This document shows positions 52,689 through 60,717 of a stretch of 64,000 nucleotides of DNA, piece after piece. Origin of the DNA: JACVRW01 sp963751105 (GTDB lineage: Bacteria > Actinomycetota > Thermoleophilia > Solirubrobacterales > Thermoleophilaceae); the NCBI GenBank assembly GCA_963751105.1, contig CAVVTG010000002.1, forward strand, positions 930,001 through 994,000, in the 5' to 3' direction. The notes below the pieces were generated by a model. That model searched no databases. It was not told the origin of the DNA and was given only the letters and a program-made list of their open reading frames with translations. Each line of letters starts with the position of its first letter. Within the stretch, counting starts at the first letter, position 1. Made by a program: the position numbers and the translations under genes.

Positions 52689-53829
52689 CCCTCAGGCGTC
52701 CGTCCTCGCTCACGCTGAGGCTCACGCTGCCCGCGGCCAGCCGCTCGAGCTCCTCGCCCACCAGCTCGCGCCGCCAGCCCTGGTTGACGCGCAGGTGGTC
52801 GCCGCTCTCCCCCCGCCGCAGGGCCGACATCAGCGCCGCCAGCTCGCCCTGGGTGGCGATCACCTCCACCGCCACCTGGGACTCCATCGAACGGTGGCGG
52901 ACGAGGGCCTGGGCGAGCGACACGAGGGGCGCGTCGGCCGAGTCGCGGGACGGAGGCTCGGGAGGGGGCGGGGGAGGGGTGCGGTCGCGTCCGCGGGCGA
53001 TCGCCTGCAGGAGGCCGTCGCCGCGGCGGTGCAGGGTCTGCGGCGGCAGCCCGCGGATCTGCTCGAGGCCGTGCCGGTCGCGCGGGGTGCGCCGGGCCAG
53101 CTCGATCAGGGCCTGGTCGGGGATGATCGAGACCGGTGCGCGGTCCGCCGAGCGAGCGGCGTCCTCTCGCCATTCCACCAGCTCACGAGCCACCGCCCGG
53201 GCGGAGTCGCCCAGGCGTCCGAGGCGCGGAAGCCGGTCGTAGGCGCGCTCGGCGCTGCGCTCGTCGGTCGACTGCGCCACCACCCGGCACTCCTCGCGCG
53301 CCCATTCGAGCCGGCCGCGTTCGCGCAGCCGCTCTTCGAGGAGCTCGCCCAGCTCGAGCAGCAGGCGGGCATCGTCGGCGGCGTACTCGAGCTGCTGCGG
53401 GGTCAGCGGCCGCTGGTCCCAGCGCGTGAAGCCCTCGCTGCCGCGCAGCTTGACCTTGAGCACCTTGCGGGCAAGCGACTCGTAGCCCTCCTGGTTGCCG
53501 TAGCCCAGGAACCCCGCCGCCACCTGGGTGTCGAAGACGTTCTCCACCTCGGTGCGCCAGGTGCGGCGCAGGATGGCCACGTCCTGGCGCCCGGCGTGGA
53601 CCACGATCTCGATCTCCGGGTCGGCGAGCACGCGCGCCAGCGGCGCGGGATCGAACTCGTTCTCGATCGGGTCGAGCACCTCGGTGCGCACGCCGTTCGG
53701 CGCGCTCGGATCCGGCACGGCCACCTGGGCGAGGCAGAGCAGGGCCTGGTAGCGCCGCTCGGAGACGAACTCGGTGTCGATGGCGAGCCGCCCGCCCTCC
53801 GCGGCGCATTCGGCTAGATCGGCGATCAC
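52675..53829 (-). CDS. rnd: ribonuclease D-like 3'-5' exonuclease with HRDC domain
   Basis: DEDDy-family exonuclease of 384 residues acting on RNA 3' ends. Exo I is AIDTEF (Asp18, Glu20), Exo II is VVHAGRQDVAIL with the following NVFDTQVAAGFLG, and Exo III is YAADDARLLLEL with Tyr and Asp. An HRDC domain (about 215-280, RLGDSARAVARELVEWREDAARSADRAP) follows, then a Pro-rich linker and a ~75-residue C-terminal extension. The GTG start has TAACGT 9 nt upstream on its strand and diverges from the gene at 53870. Confidence 0.9.
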   Translation of the reverse strand: MIADLAECAAEGGRLAIDTEFVSERRYQALLCLAQVAVPDPSAPNGVRTEVLDPIENEFDPAPLARVLADPEIEIVVHAGRQDVAILRRTWRTEVENVFDTQVAAGFLGYGNQEGYESLARKVLKVKLRGSEGFTRWDQRPLTPQQLEYAADDARLLLELGELLEERLRERGRLEWAREECRVVAQSTDERSAERAYDRLPRLGRLGDSARAVARELVEWREDAARSADRAPVSIIPDQALIELARRTPRDRHGLEQIRGLPPQTLHRRGDGLLQAIARGRDRTPPPPPPEPPSRDSADAPLVSLAQALVRHRSMESQVAVEVIATQGELAALMSALRRGESGDHLRVNQGWRRELVGEELERLAAGSVSLSVSEDGRLRVTEA

Positions 53830-53869
53830 TGCGACCTGACGTTAACCCGCAGCCGTAGTCTCCGTAGCC

Positions 53870-55156
53870 GTGCTGCTCGGAGCCCTGTTCATGAGCCTCG
53901 CCGCGAGTGTGGCCCCCACGGCGCCCGCCGTGCCTGCGCAGGCGGGCTGGGAGGTGATCGGACGCTCCGGACAGGGACGCTCGATCCGGGCCGTCCGGGT
54001 GGGCAGCCCCCGCGCGCGCACCAAGGTGATGGTGGTGGGCGCCGTGCACGGAAACGAGCTCGCCGGGAAGGCGGTGATCGCCCGGCTGCGCCGCTCGCGC
54101 CCGCCGCGCGGCACGGCGCTCTGGCTGGTGGACGACGCCAACCCCGACGGCGCCGCGGCGGGCAGCCGCCACAACGCCGCCGGGGTGGACCTGAACCGCA
54201 ACTTCCCGTACCGCTGGCGGGCGCAGGACGGCGTGTACGAGTCGGGCCCGGGTCCGGCCTCGGAGCCCGAGACGCAGGTGATGCAGCGCTTCATCGAGCG
54301 CGAGCGCCCACGCGTGACGCTCTGGTATCACCAGGCGCTGAACATGGTCGTCAAGAGCGACGGCGATCCGGCTCTGGAGCGCCTCTACTCGCGCGCCGGC
54401 GGGCTGCCGCGCAAGCGGCTGCCGGCCTACAACGGCACCGCCACCTCCTGGCAGAACAGCAGCTTCACCGGCGACAGCGCGTTCGTGGTCGAGCTGCCGG
54501 GCGGCGCGCTGAGCCCGACGGACGTTCGCCGCCACGCCGGCGCGGTGCTGTCGGTGGCCCGGGCGGTGACGCCCCAGCGGGTGGTGGCCAAGCCGATCCC
54601 CTTCCCGGCCAAGCGCCGTCAGGAGATGCGCGGGTACGCGCAGCGCCACTACGGCATCGACGACTGGCGGCTGCGCTCACCCAAGGTGATCGTGCAGCAC
54701 TACACCGTCACCGACACCTTCCAGCCCGTCTTCGACTACTTCGCCACCGACCGCCCCGATCCGGAGCTGGGCGAGCTGCCGGGCGTGTGCGCGCACTACG
54801 TGATCGACCGCGACGGGACGGTGTACGGCCTCGTGCCCACCACGATCATGTGCCGGCACACGGTGGGCCTCAACTGGACGGCCATCGGCATCGAGCACGT
54901 GGGCCAGAGCGACGCCCAGGTCATGGGCAACCGGCGCCAGCGCGCCGCCTCGCTGCGGCTCACGCGGATGCTGCAGGGCCGGTACTCGATAGCGACGAAG
55001 AACGTGATCGGGCACAACGAGAACCGGGACAGCCCGTTCCACCGCGAACGGGTGACGCGGCTGCGCACCCAGACGCACGGCGACTTCCCCGAGCGGGTGA
55101 TGGACCGCTACCGCCGGCTGCTCGGCCGGCTGCCCGCGCCCGCCAGCCTGCGCTGA
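53870..55156 (+). CDS. M14 zinc carboxypeptidase fused to N-acetylmuramoyl-L-alanine amidase
   Basis: A 428-residue exported two-domain enzyme for peptidoglycan peptides. After a short signal segment (1-24), the M14 MpaA-like domain (about 27-245) has zinc ligands His60/Glu63 in GAVHGNELAG, a Zn His in LWYHQALN, the Arg/Asn block DLNRNFPYRW and catalytic Glu in FVVELPGG. From about 265 an Amidase_2 domain follows: VQHYTVTDTF, AHYVIDRDGTVYGLVP, GLNWTAIGIEHVG and VIGHNEN, with its zinc His residues. One protein may thus trim stem peptides and release them from muramic acid. GTG at 53870 has TAGTCT 8 nt upstream. Confidence 0.88.
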   Translation: MLLGALFMSLAASVAPTAPAVPAQAGWEVIGRSGQGRSIRAVRVGSPRARTKVMVVGAVHGNELAGKAVIARLRRSRPPRGTALWLVDDANPDGAAAGSRHNAAGVDLNRNFPYRWRAQDGVYESGPGPASEPETQVMQRFIERERPRVTLWYHQALNMVVKSDGDPALERLYSRAGGLPRKRLPAYNGTATSWQNSSFTGDSAFVVELPGGALSPTDVRRHAGAVLSVARAVTPQRVVAKPIPFPAKRRQEMRGYAQRHYGIDDWRLRSPKVIVQHYTVTDTFQPVFDYFATDRPDPELGELPGVCAHYVIDRDGTVYGLVPTTIMCRHTVGLNWTAIGIEHVGQSDAQVMGNRRQRAASLRLTRMLQGRYSIATKNVIGHNENRDSPFHRERVTRLRTQTHGDFPERVMDRYRRLLGRLPAPASLR

Positions 55157-55308
55157 CGCAGCCGGGCCGCGGCGTAGCGCGCGAGCAGGATGATCACGTC
55201 GGCCAGCACGCTCCACAGGTGCCCGAGGGGCCCCGTGACCAGCCAGGCCTGAACCCGTTCCGCTGGTGATCGGCGCAGGGGTTTCACGCGAGGCCAAGCT
55301 ATCGTCAT
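55108..55308 (-). CDS. small membrane-associated protein
   Basis: A 66-residue protein with one hydrophobic stretch, LVTGPLGHLWSVLADVIILLARYAAARLRQRR. The pattern AWLVTGPLGHLW...LLARY is one I have seen in small actinobacterial hypothetical proteins, which supports it over a chance frame. It fills the 158-bp gap between the amidase fusion and tig, antisense, and overlaps the amidase 3' end by 49 bp. Start ATG at 55308; a GTG at about 55287 is possible. Function is unknown. Confidence 0.6.
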   Translation of the reverse strand: MTIAWPRVKPLRRSPAERVQAWLVTGPLGHLWSVLADVIILLARYAAARLRQRRLAGAGSRPSSRR

Positions 55309-55314
55309 CGCCCC

Positions 55315-56721
55315 ATGGCCGCCGCAGTGACGACGAAGACGACAGAACTCGCAGACTCGCGCGTGCGCGTGGAGGTCGAGGTGCCGAGCGCGGCGCTCGA
55401 ACGCGAGCTCGAGACCGCCGCGTCGGCCCTGGGCCGCGAGATGCGCGTGCCCGGTTTTCGCAGCGGCAAGGTCCCGGCGGAGGTGGTGATCCGCCAGGTG
55501 GGGCGCGAGGCGGTGCTCGACGAGGCCGTGCGTCGGGGCCTACCGGGCTGGTACGAGGAGGCGATTCACGACGCGGGGATCATCACGGTCGGCGACCCCC
55601 AGATCGATCTCTCCGACCTGCCCGAGAAGGGATCCACGCTGGCCTTCTCGATCGAGGTCGGGATCGTCCCGCCCGCGCGTCTGGGTGACTACCGGGGAGT
55701 TGAGGTCGGCCGTCGTGAGCCGGAGGCCGACTCCGAGCAGGTGCAGGCCGAGCTCGAGCGGGTGCGCGAGTCCCTGGCCTCGCTCGAGAACGTGGACCGA
55801 GAGGCCGCGGACGGCGACTTCGTGGTCATGGACTTCGTCGGCCGGCTCGACGGCGAGGAGTTCGCCGGCGGTGAGGCCCGCGGCCACGTGGCCGAGCTGG
55901 GCTCGGGCCGCCTGATCCCCGGGTTCGAGGATCAGCTCCGGGGCGCGCGCGCCGGCGAGGAGCGCGAGGTGACGGTCACCTTCCCCGAGGACTACCAGGC
56001 CGAGCACCTGGCGGGCCGCGATGCGGTGTTCGCCGTGGAGGTCAAGGAGGTCAAGGAGAAGCGCCTACCCGAGCTCGACGACGAGCTGGCCGAGCAGGCA
56101 GGGGGCTACGACTCCCTCGACGAGCTGCGCTCGGAGATCGAGCAGCGCCTGAGCGAGGCCGAGGAGCGCGCTGTGGAGGGCGAATTCCGGGAGGCCGCCG
56201 TGGACGCCGTGGTGGCCCAGGCCACGGTGGAGGTGCCGCACGAGCTGGTCCACTCGAAGGCCCACGAGATGTGGCACCGCACCTCGCGCCGGCTGGCCGC
56301 CCAGGGCGTGGATCCGGCGCGCTACCTGGAGATGACGGGAAAGACGGAGGAAGAGCTCGTCACCGAGTCCGAGGACGACGCCGAGCTCGCGCTCAAGCGG
56401 GAGGCCGTGCTGAACGCGATCGTCGAGGCCGAGGGCATAGAGGTGACCGACGAGGAGGTGGACGAGGCGCTGCGCGCCGCCGCGCCGCCGGACGCCTCCG
56501 AGAAGCAGCTCAAGCGGGCGCTCAAGCGCGCCCGCTCGCAGGGCGCCGACGAGGCGCTGCGCGAGGACATCGCCATGCGCAAGGCCGTGGACCTCGTGGT
56601 GGAGCACGCCAAGCCCATCCCCGCGGACACCGCGGCCGCCCGCGAGAAGCTGTGGACGCCCGAGAAGGAGGACGCGGGAGCGGCCTCCGCGTCGGGCGAG
56701 ATCTGGACTCCGGGCTCCTGA
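55315..56721 (+). CDS. tig: trigger factor, ribosome-associated chaperone
   Basis: Peptidyl-prolyl isomerase/chaperone at the ribosome exit tunnel, 468 residues. The N-terminal ribosome-binding domain has the GFRSGKVP loop (here VPGFRSGKVPAEVV). The PPIase domain (about 150-245) has DGDFVVMDFVGRLDGEEF and LIPGFEDQLRGARAGEER. The C-terminal helical arms follow, ending in an extra acidic tail with two EKLWTPEKE/GEIWTPGS-like repeats. The ATG has TATCGT 9 nt upstream and no Shine-Dalgarno. It precedes clpP, the usual order. Confidence 0.95.
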   Translation: MAAAVTTKTTELADSRVRVEVEVPSAALERELETAASALGREMRVPGFRSGKVPAEVVIRQVGREAVLDEAVRRGLPGWYEEAIHDAGIITVGDPQIDLSDLPEKGSTLAFSIEVGIVPPARLGDYRGVEVGRREPEADSEQVQAELERVRESLASLENVDREAADGDFVVMDFVGRLDGEEFAGGEARGHVAELGSGRLIPGFEDQLRGARAGEEREVTVTFPEDYQAEHLAGRDAVFAVEVKEVKEKRLPELDDELAEQAGGYDSLDELRSEIEQRLSEAEERAVEGEFREAAVDAVVAQATVEVPHELVHSKAHEMWHRTSRRLAAQGVDPARYLEMTGKTEEELVTESEDDAELALKREAVLNAIVEAEGIEVTDEEVDEALRAAAPPDASEKQLKRALKRARSQGADEALREDIAMRKAVDLVVEHAKPIPADTAAAREKLWTPEKEDAGAASASGEIWTPGS

Positions 56722-56755
56722 GCGGGGTCCGGCCGACCGCTAGACTCGCCCGCCT

Positions 56756-57340
56756 ATGAGTCCCCTGGTTCCCATGGTGGTCGAGCAGACCTCTCGCGGG
56801 GAGCGCGCCTTCGACATCTACTCGCGCCTCCTCAACGAGCGGATCGTCTTCCTCGGCACCCCCGTCACCGACGACATCGCCAACCTGATCGTGGCCCAGC
56901 TCCTCCACCTCGAGTCGGAGGATCCCGACAAGGACATCTCGCTCTACGTCAACTCGCCCGGCGGGTCGGTGTACGCCGGCCTCGCGATCTACGACACCAT
57001 GCAGTTCATCAAGCCCGACGTGCAGACCATCTGCGTCGGGATCGCCATGTCCATGGGCGCCCTGCTCCTGGCCGGCGGCGCGGCGGGCAAGCGCATGGCC
57101 CTGCCCAACGCCAAGATCCTCATTCACCAGGTGAGCTCCGGCTTCCAGGGCCAGGCCACCGACATCGAGATCCACGCTCGCGAGATCATCGACGTGCGCC
57201 AGCGCCTCGACAAGATCCTCGCCCTGCACACCGGACAGGACTTCGAGAAGGTCACGCGCGACACCGAGCGCGACTACTTCATGAGCGCCGAAGAGGCCAC
57301 GGAGTACAACCTGATCGACCGGGTGATCGAGAAGCACTGA
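56756..57340 (+). CDS. clpP: ATP-dependent Clp protease proteolytic subunit
   Basis: Serine protease core of Clp, 194 residues. The triad is visible as Ser99 in GIAMSMGA, His124 in LIHQ and Asp173 in TERDYFM; YVNSPGGSVYAGLAIYDTM forms the oxyanion/handle region. The N-terminus VPMVVEQTSRGERAFDIYSRLL matches processed ClpP. TAGACT lies 9 nt before the ATG and there is no Shine-Dalgarno, so it may have its own leaderless promoter within the 34-bp gap after tig. clpX follows after an intervening antisense gene. Confidence 0.97.
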   Translation: MSPLVPMVVEQTSRGERAFDIYSRLLNERIVFLGTPVTDDIANLIVAQLLHLESEDPDKDISLYVNSPGGSVYAGLAIYDTMQFIKPDVQTICVGIAMSMGALLLAGGAAGKRMALPNAKILIHQVSSGFQGQATDIEIHAREIIDVRQRLDKILALHTGQDFEKVTRDTERDYFMSAEEATEYNLIDRVIEKH

Positions 57341-57371
57341 GCCCGGCGGCTCCGGCGACCGGCCGGAGCGC

Positions 57372-58724
57372 TCAGGGCCAGGTAGTGATCGTCGTCTGGA
57401 GCGGCACTGTGACCTGCTCCAGCTCATCCGCGCCCACGGCCTTCCCTGGGGCGCCGTAGAACAGGTGGCGCGTGGTGGCGAGGCTGTTGGCCGCCCCGAT
57501 CGTCGGATCGGTGTTGGGCAGCGCCTGGGCGATGCGCGGTCCGCTCGACCCGTAGGCCGATCCGTCCCCGGTGCACTGGGTCTCCGCGCCGCCCGCCGGC
57601 GTCTGCTTGTCGAGGTAGTACGAGGTGTTGGTGAGCCCGGGCACGTTCGAGGTGAAGGTGTGAGCGATGCCGAGCGAGCCCTGGGGGCCGTTCATCGTCT
57701 CCCATCGGATGGGACCGGCGGTGGGGGAGTCCGGCACGCCGTCGACCCTGAAGCCTCGCTGGTCCACATCGTGGCGGTAGGTCATCCCGGAGGCGGCCGG
57801 TGAGTAGTCGAAGAAGTCCATCACGCCGGGAATGGCGTGCACGCGCAGGAAGGTCGTGATGTCCTGGCGGCGTTCGTAGAACAGGTGCTCGCGGTGCGTG
57901 TAGACGCCTGAGTTGGCCCCGATGTAGGACCGGATGGCCCGCACCGGCCCGCTCTTGTTCGCGATCATCGCCCCGGCGCCGGCCGAGAACGTGTCCTCCG
58001 AGCGAACGCAGTTGCCGGGTGCAAACAGGTTCTTGTGGCGATCGAGGATGTTGACCCCGGTGGCCGCGCCGGCGGTGATCCGCAGGGAGTCGTCCACCCA
58101 GCGATCGGCGAAGTGGTGCGAGTAGAAGGCCGTCCTTGCCGTTGAGTTCTCCGGGTTCGGTCCCGCCCCGAGCTTGTAGGTGGCCCTGTAGTCCCCGGAG
58201 ATGAGGTTGAAGTCATAGTCCACGTACGGTCGCCCGGCCGCCTGATCGAGGTTGCCGGTCTGGCGAAACAGATAGATCCAGGCCGAGGTCGGCTCTCCGG
58301 TGGAATCGAAGATCCTGATCTTCGTGCCGGTGCCGGCCGCCATGCCGGGCGGGGACTGGCCCGCGGGCGCCTCGAGCGCGCCGTCGATGCCCATGAAGAC
58401 CACCTCGTCGTCGGCGTCGACGCCAGCGGTGGGGTCGGGGCCCGTGAAGGTGTTGGGGTCGGTGTAGGTGAGGAAGGTATGGCCCACCGGCGCCGCGTTC
58501 TTCGGCTTGGCCAGGTCGATCCGCGCGCGCTCGTCCACCTGCACCGGCACCTGGTCCCAGCGCTCGCCCAGCCAGCGGTAGGCGATCACCTTGTCGGGCG
58601 CGGTGCCGGCCAGACGCGGCAGCTGTGCCCCGGTCAGCACCACCGGGTCCTCCGGCCGCTCGCCCACACAGCCCGCCAGCAGGAGAGGAAGGGCGGCGAG
58701 CGGCAGCAGGCGGGCCTTGAGCAT
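57372..58724 (-). CDS. lipoprotein of unknown function inserted between clpP and clpX
   Basis: A 450-residue exported lipoprotein. The signal ends in lipobox LLAGC (Cys18). The mature part is beta-rich with many Gly/Asp/Thr residues and blocks such as VIAYRWLGERWDQVPVQVDERARID, DPTAGVDADDEVVFMG, NKSGPVRAIRSYIGANSGVYTHREHLFYERRQD. I do not recognise a named domain; the fold could be carbohydrate-binding or hydrolase-like. ATG at 58724 is chosen over the longer frame because it starts the signal peptide. It runs opposite to, and between, clpP and clpX. Confidence 0.8.
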   Translation of the reverse strand: MLKARLLPLAALPLLLAGCVGERPEDPVVLTGAQLPRLAGTAPDKVIAYRWLGERWDQVPVQVDERARIDLAKPKNAAPVGHTFLTYTDPNTFTGPDPTAGVDADDEVVFMGIDGALEAPAGQSPPGMAAGTGTKIRIFDSTGEPTSAWIYLFRQTGNLDQAAGRPYVDYDFNLISGDYRATYKLGAGPNPENSTARTAFYSHHFADRWVDDSLRITAGAATGVNILDRHKNLFAPGNCVRSEDTFSAGAGAMIANKSGPVRAIRSYIGANSGVYTHREHLFYERRQDITTFLRVHAIPGVMDFFDYSPAASGMTYRHDVDQRGFRVDGVPDSPTAGPIRWETMNGPQGSLGIAHTFTSNVPGLTNTSYYLDKQTPAGGAETQCTGDGSAYGSSGPRIAQALPNTDPTIGAANSLATTRHLFYGAPGKAVGADELEQVTVPLQTTITTWP

Positions 58725-58842
58725 CGCGGCAGCGTAATACGACGGTCTGCGAAACAGCGTCCCGCTTGCAGGGAGCCGGACCTCCGTCGAGTATCTACCT
58801 GGGCGAAGCCCCGCTGATACCCTCGCCCCCGAGGAGAGACTT

Positions 58843-60126
58843 GTGGCCCGACCCACCGACTCCAACGAACAGCTCCTCTGCAGCTTCTGCGGAAAGTCCC
58901 AGCGACAGGTGAAGAAGCTGATCGCCGGGCCCGGGGTCTACATCTGCGACGAGTGCATCGATCTCTGCAACGAGATCATCGACGAGGAGCTGACCGGAGC
59001 TCCCACCTTCGACCTCGAGAACCTCCCGAAGCCGAAGGAGATCTACTCGGTCCTCCAGGAGTACGTGGTCGGCCAGGAGCCGGCGAAGCGCACGCTGTCC
59101 GTGGCGGTCTACAACCACTACAAGCGCGTGCAGATGATGCAGGCCGAGGGCGAACAGGACCTCGAGCTGCAGAAGTCGAACATCCTCCTCCTCGGTCCCA
59201 CCGGCTGCGGCAAGACCCTGCTCGCCCAGACGCTCGCCAAGATCCTGAACGTCCCCTTCGCGATCGCCGACGCCACGGCGCTGACCGAGGCCGGCTACGT
59301 CGGCGAGGACGTGGAGAACATCCTGCTCAAGCTGATCCAGGCCGCCGACTTCGACGTGAAGAAGGCCGAGACCGGGATCATCTACATCGACGAGGTCGAC
59401 AAGATCGCGCGCAAGGCGGACAACCCGTCGATCACGCGCGACGTGTCCGGCGAGGGCGTGCAGCAGGCGCTGCTGAAGATCCTCGAGGGCACGGTGGCCT
59501 CGGTGCCGCCGCAGGGCGGGCGCAAGCATCCGCACCAGGAGTTCCTCACCATCGACACCACCAACGTCCTGTTCATCTGCGGCGGAGCGTTCGCGGACCT
59601 CGACAAGGTGGTCGAGCGGCGGATAGGCCACAAGGGAGTGGGCTTCGGGGCCACGGTGTCCTCCAAGCACAACAAGGACACCGGCGACCTGTTCGAGCGG
59701 GTGCTTCCCGAGGATCTCGTGGATTACGGCCTGATCCCGGAGTTCATAGGCCGCCTGCCGGTGGCCTCCGTGATCCACCAGCTCACGCGCGACGATCTCG
59801 TGACCATCCTCACCGAGCCGCGCAACGCGCTCGTCAAGCAGTTTCAGCGCTTCTTCCAGTTCGACGGAATCGAGCTGGTCTTCGCCGACGACTCGCTCGA
59901 GGCGATCGCCAACAAGGCGCTCGACCGCGAGACGGGCGCGCGCGGCCTGCGCTCGATTCTCGAGGAGACCCTCCTGGACGTGCAGTTCGAGCTGCCGTCG
60001 CGCCGCGACGTCAAGAAGTGCGTCGTCACGCGGGAGACGATCGAGAAGCAGCTCAAGCCGACGCTGGTCACCGAAGCCGTGTCGGACGACGAGGAGGCCG
60101 ACGAGGCGCGAGCCGAGTCGGCCTGA
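58843..60126 (+). CDS. clpX: ATP-dependent Clp protease ATP-binding subunit ClpX
   Basis: AAA+ unfoldase feeding substrates to ClpP, 427 residues. The N-terminal zinc-binding domain has Cys13, 16, 35 and 38 (CSFCGK, CDECIDLC). The AAA+ core has Walker A GPTGCGKT, Walker B IIYIDEVDKIARK, pore loops near GYVGEDVE and the IGF-type ClpP-binding region (here LIPEFIGRLPV follows), with the sensor-2 GARGLRSI. GTG at 58843 has GAGGAG 6 nt upstream and a TACCCT box at about 58819. It is separated from clpP by a gene on the other strand, so it needs its own promoter. Confidence 0.97.
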   Translation: MARPTDSNEQLLCSFCGKSQRQVKKLIAGPGVYICDECIDLCNEIIDEELTGAPTFDLENLPKPKEIYSVLQEYVVGQEPAKRTLSVAVYNHYKRVQMMQAEGEQDLELQKSNILLLGPTGCGKTLLAQTLAKILNVPFAIADATALTEAGYVGEDVENILLKLIQAADFDVKKAETGIIYIDEVDKIARKADNPSITRDVSGEGVQQALLKILEGTVASVPPQGGRKHPHQEFLTIDTTNVLFICGGAFADLDKVVERRIGHKGVGFGATVSSKHNKDTGDLFERVLPEDLVDYGLIPEFIGRLPVASVIHQLTRDDLVTILTEPRNALVKQFQRFFQFDGIELVFADDSLEAIANKALDRETGARGLRSILEETLLDVQFELPSRRDVKKCVVTRETIEKQLKPTLVTEAVSDDEEADEARAESA

Positions 60127-60133
60127 TCTCCGC

Positions 60134-60544
60134 TCACTCCACCGTTTCGGCCGCCGTACGGGCTTCGACCTCGTAGCGGTTCGCGCGGTACGCCGTGCGG
60201 TCGTCGCTGAACGTCGAGGGGCGCGCGTAGGACAACCAGACCCGCAGGGCCTCGTGCTGCAGCTGCCACACGTGGCAGAGCTCGTGGGTGATGAGCCGCT
60301 CATCCGCATCCGGTCGCTTCAGCCAGATGTTCCGGCGGGTGGCGTAGCCCCGGAAGCGGCGAAACCCCGGCACCCGAAACAGCCACGGAGCGACCCGGAT
60401 TCTCACCCCGTCGATGACCACTGGTTCGGGGTACAGATCGAGGCCGTCGAGTCGCCTTTTGGCCCTTCGCAGGAGCTCGTCGTTGCGTCGGATGGGGGTG
60501 GCTGATGGCGGCACGGAGAGGAGGTTTCTCGCTGTCGAGAGCAT
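60134..60544 (-). CDS. small zincin-like putative metallopeptidase
   Basis: A 136-residue protein with the zinc-peptidase motif ITHELCHVWQLQH (HExxH) and a downstream YRANRYEVEAR where Glu could be the third ligand, as in DUF4157-like or related small zincins. There is no clear signal peptide. The start is uncertain: ATG at 60544 or 60601 are both possible and neither has a good Shine-Dalgarno; conserved-looking sequence begins near RRNDELLRRAKRRLDGL. It converges on clpX with a 7-bp gap. Actual peptidase activity is not shown. Confidence 0.65.
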   Translation of the reverse strand: MLSTARNLLSVPPSATPIRRNDELLRRAKRRLDGLDLYPEPVVIDGVRIRVAPWLFRVPGFRRFRGYATRRNIWLKRPDADERLITHELCHVWQLQHEALRVWLSYARPSTFSDDRTAYRANRYEVEARTAAETVE

Positions 60545-60673
60545 GCCGGACGAGCGGAATTGCGTATACGTGCACAGGTTTTCCGGCAGGAAAAGTCGCA
60601 ATTTGCGGGGAAACGGAGCAGGTTGTTGCGTTCGGGATGACGGGCCTGGTTTGAGCCGGGTACGCCAACTTCG

Positions 60674-60717
60674 TAGTCGAGATCGATGGACCGGATAGTC
60701 GAGATCGACGGACCGGA
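60674..60717 (+). repeat. 22-bp tandem duplication carrying the start codon
   Basis: TAGTCGAGATCGATGGACCGGA (60674-60695) is followed directly by a copy with one change, ATG to ACG (60696-60717). The ATG in the first copy starts the repeat protein; the second copy is translated as IVEIDGPE-type residues. The duplication is seen directly. Confidence 0.8.
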
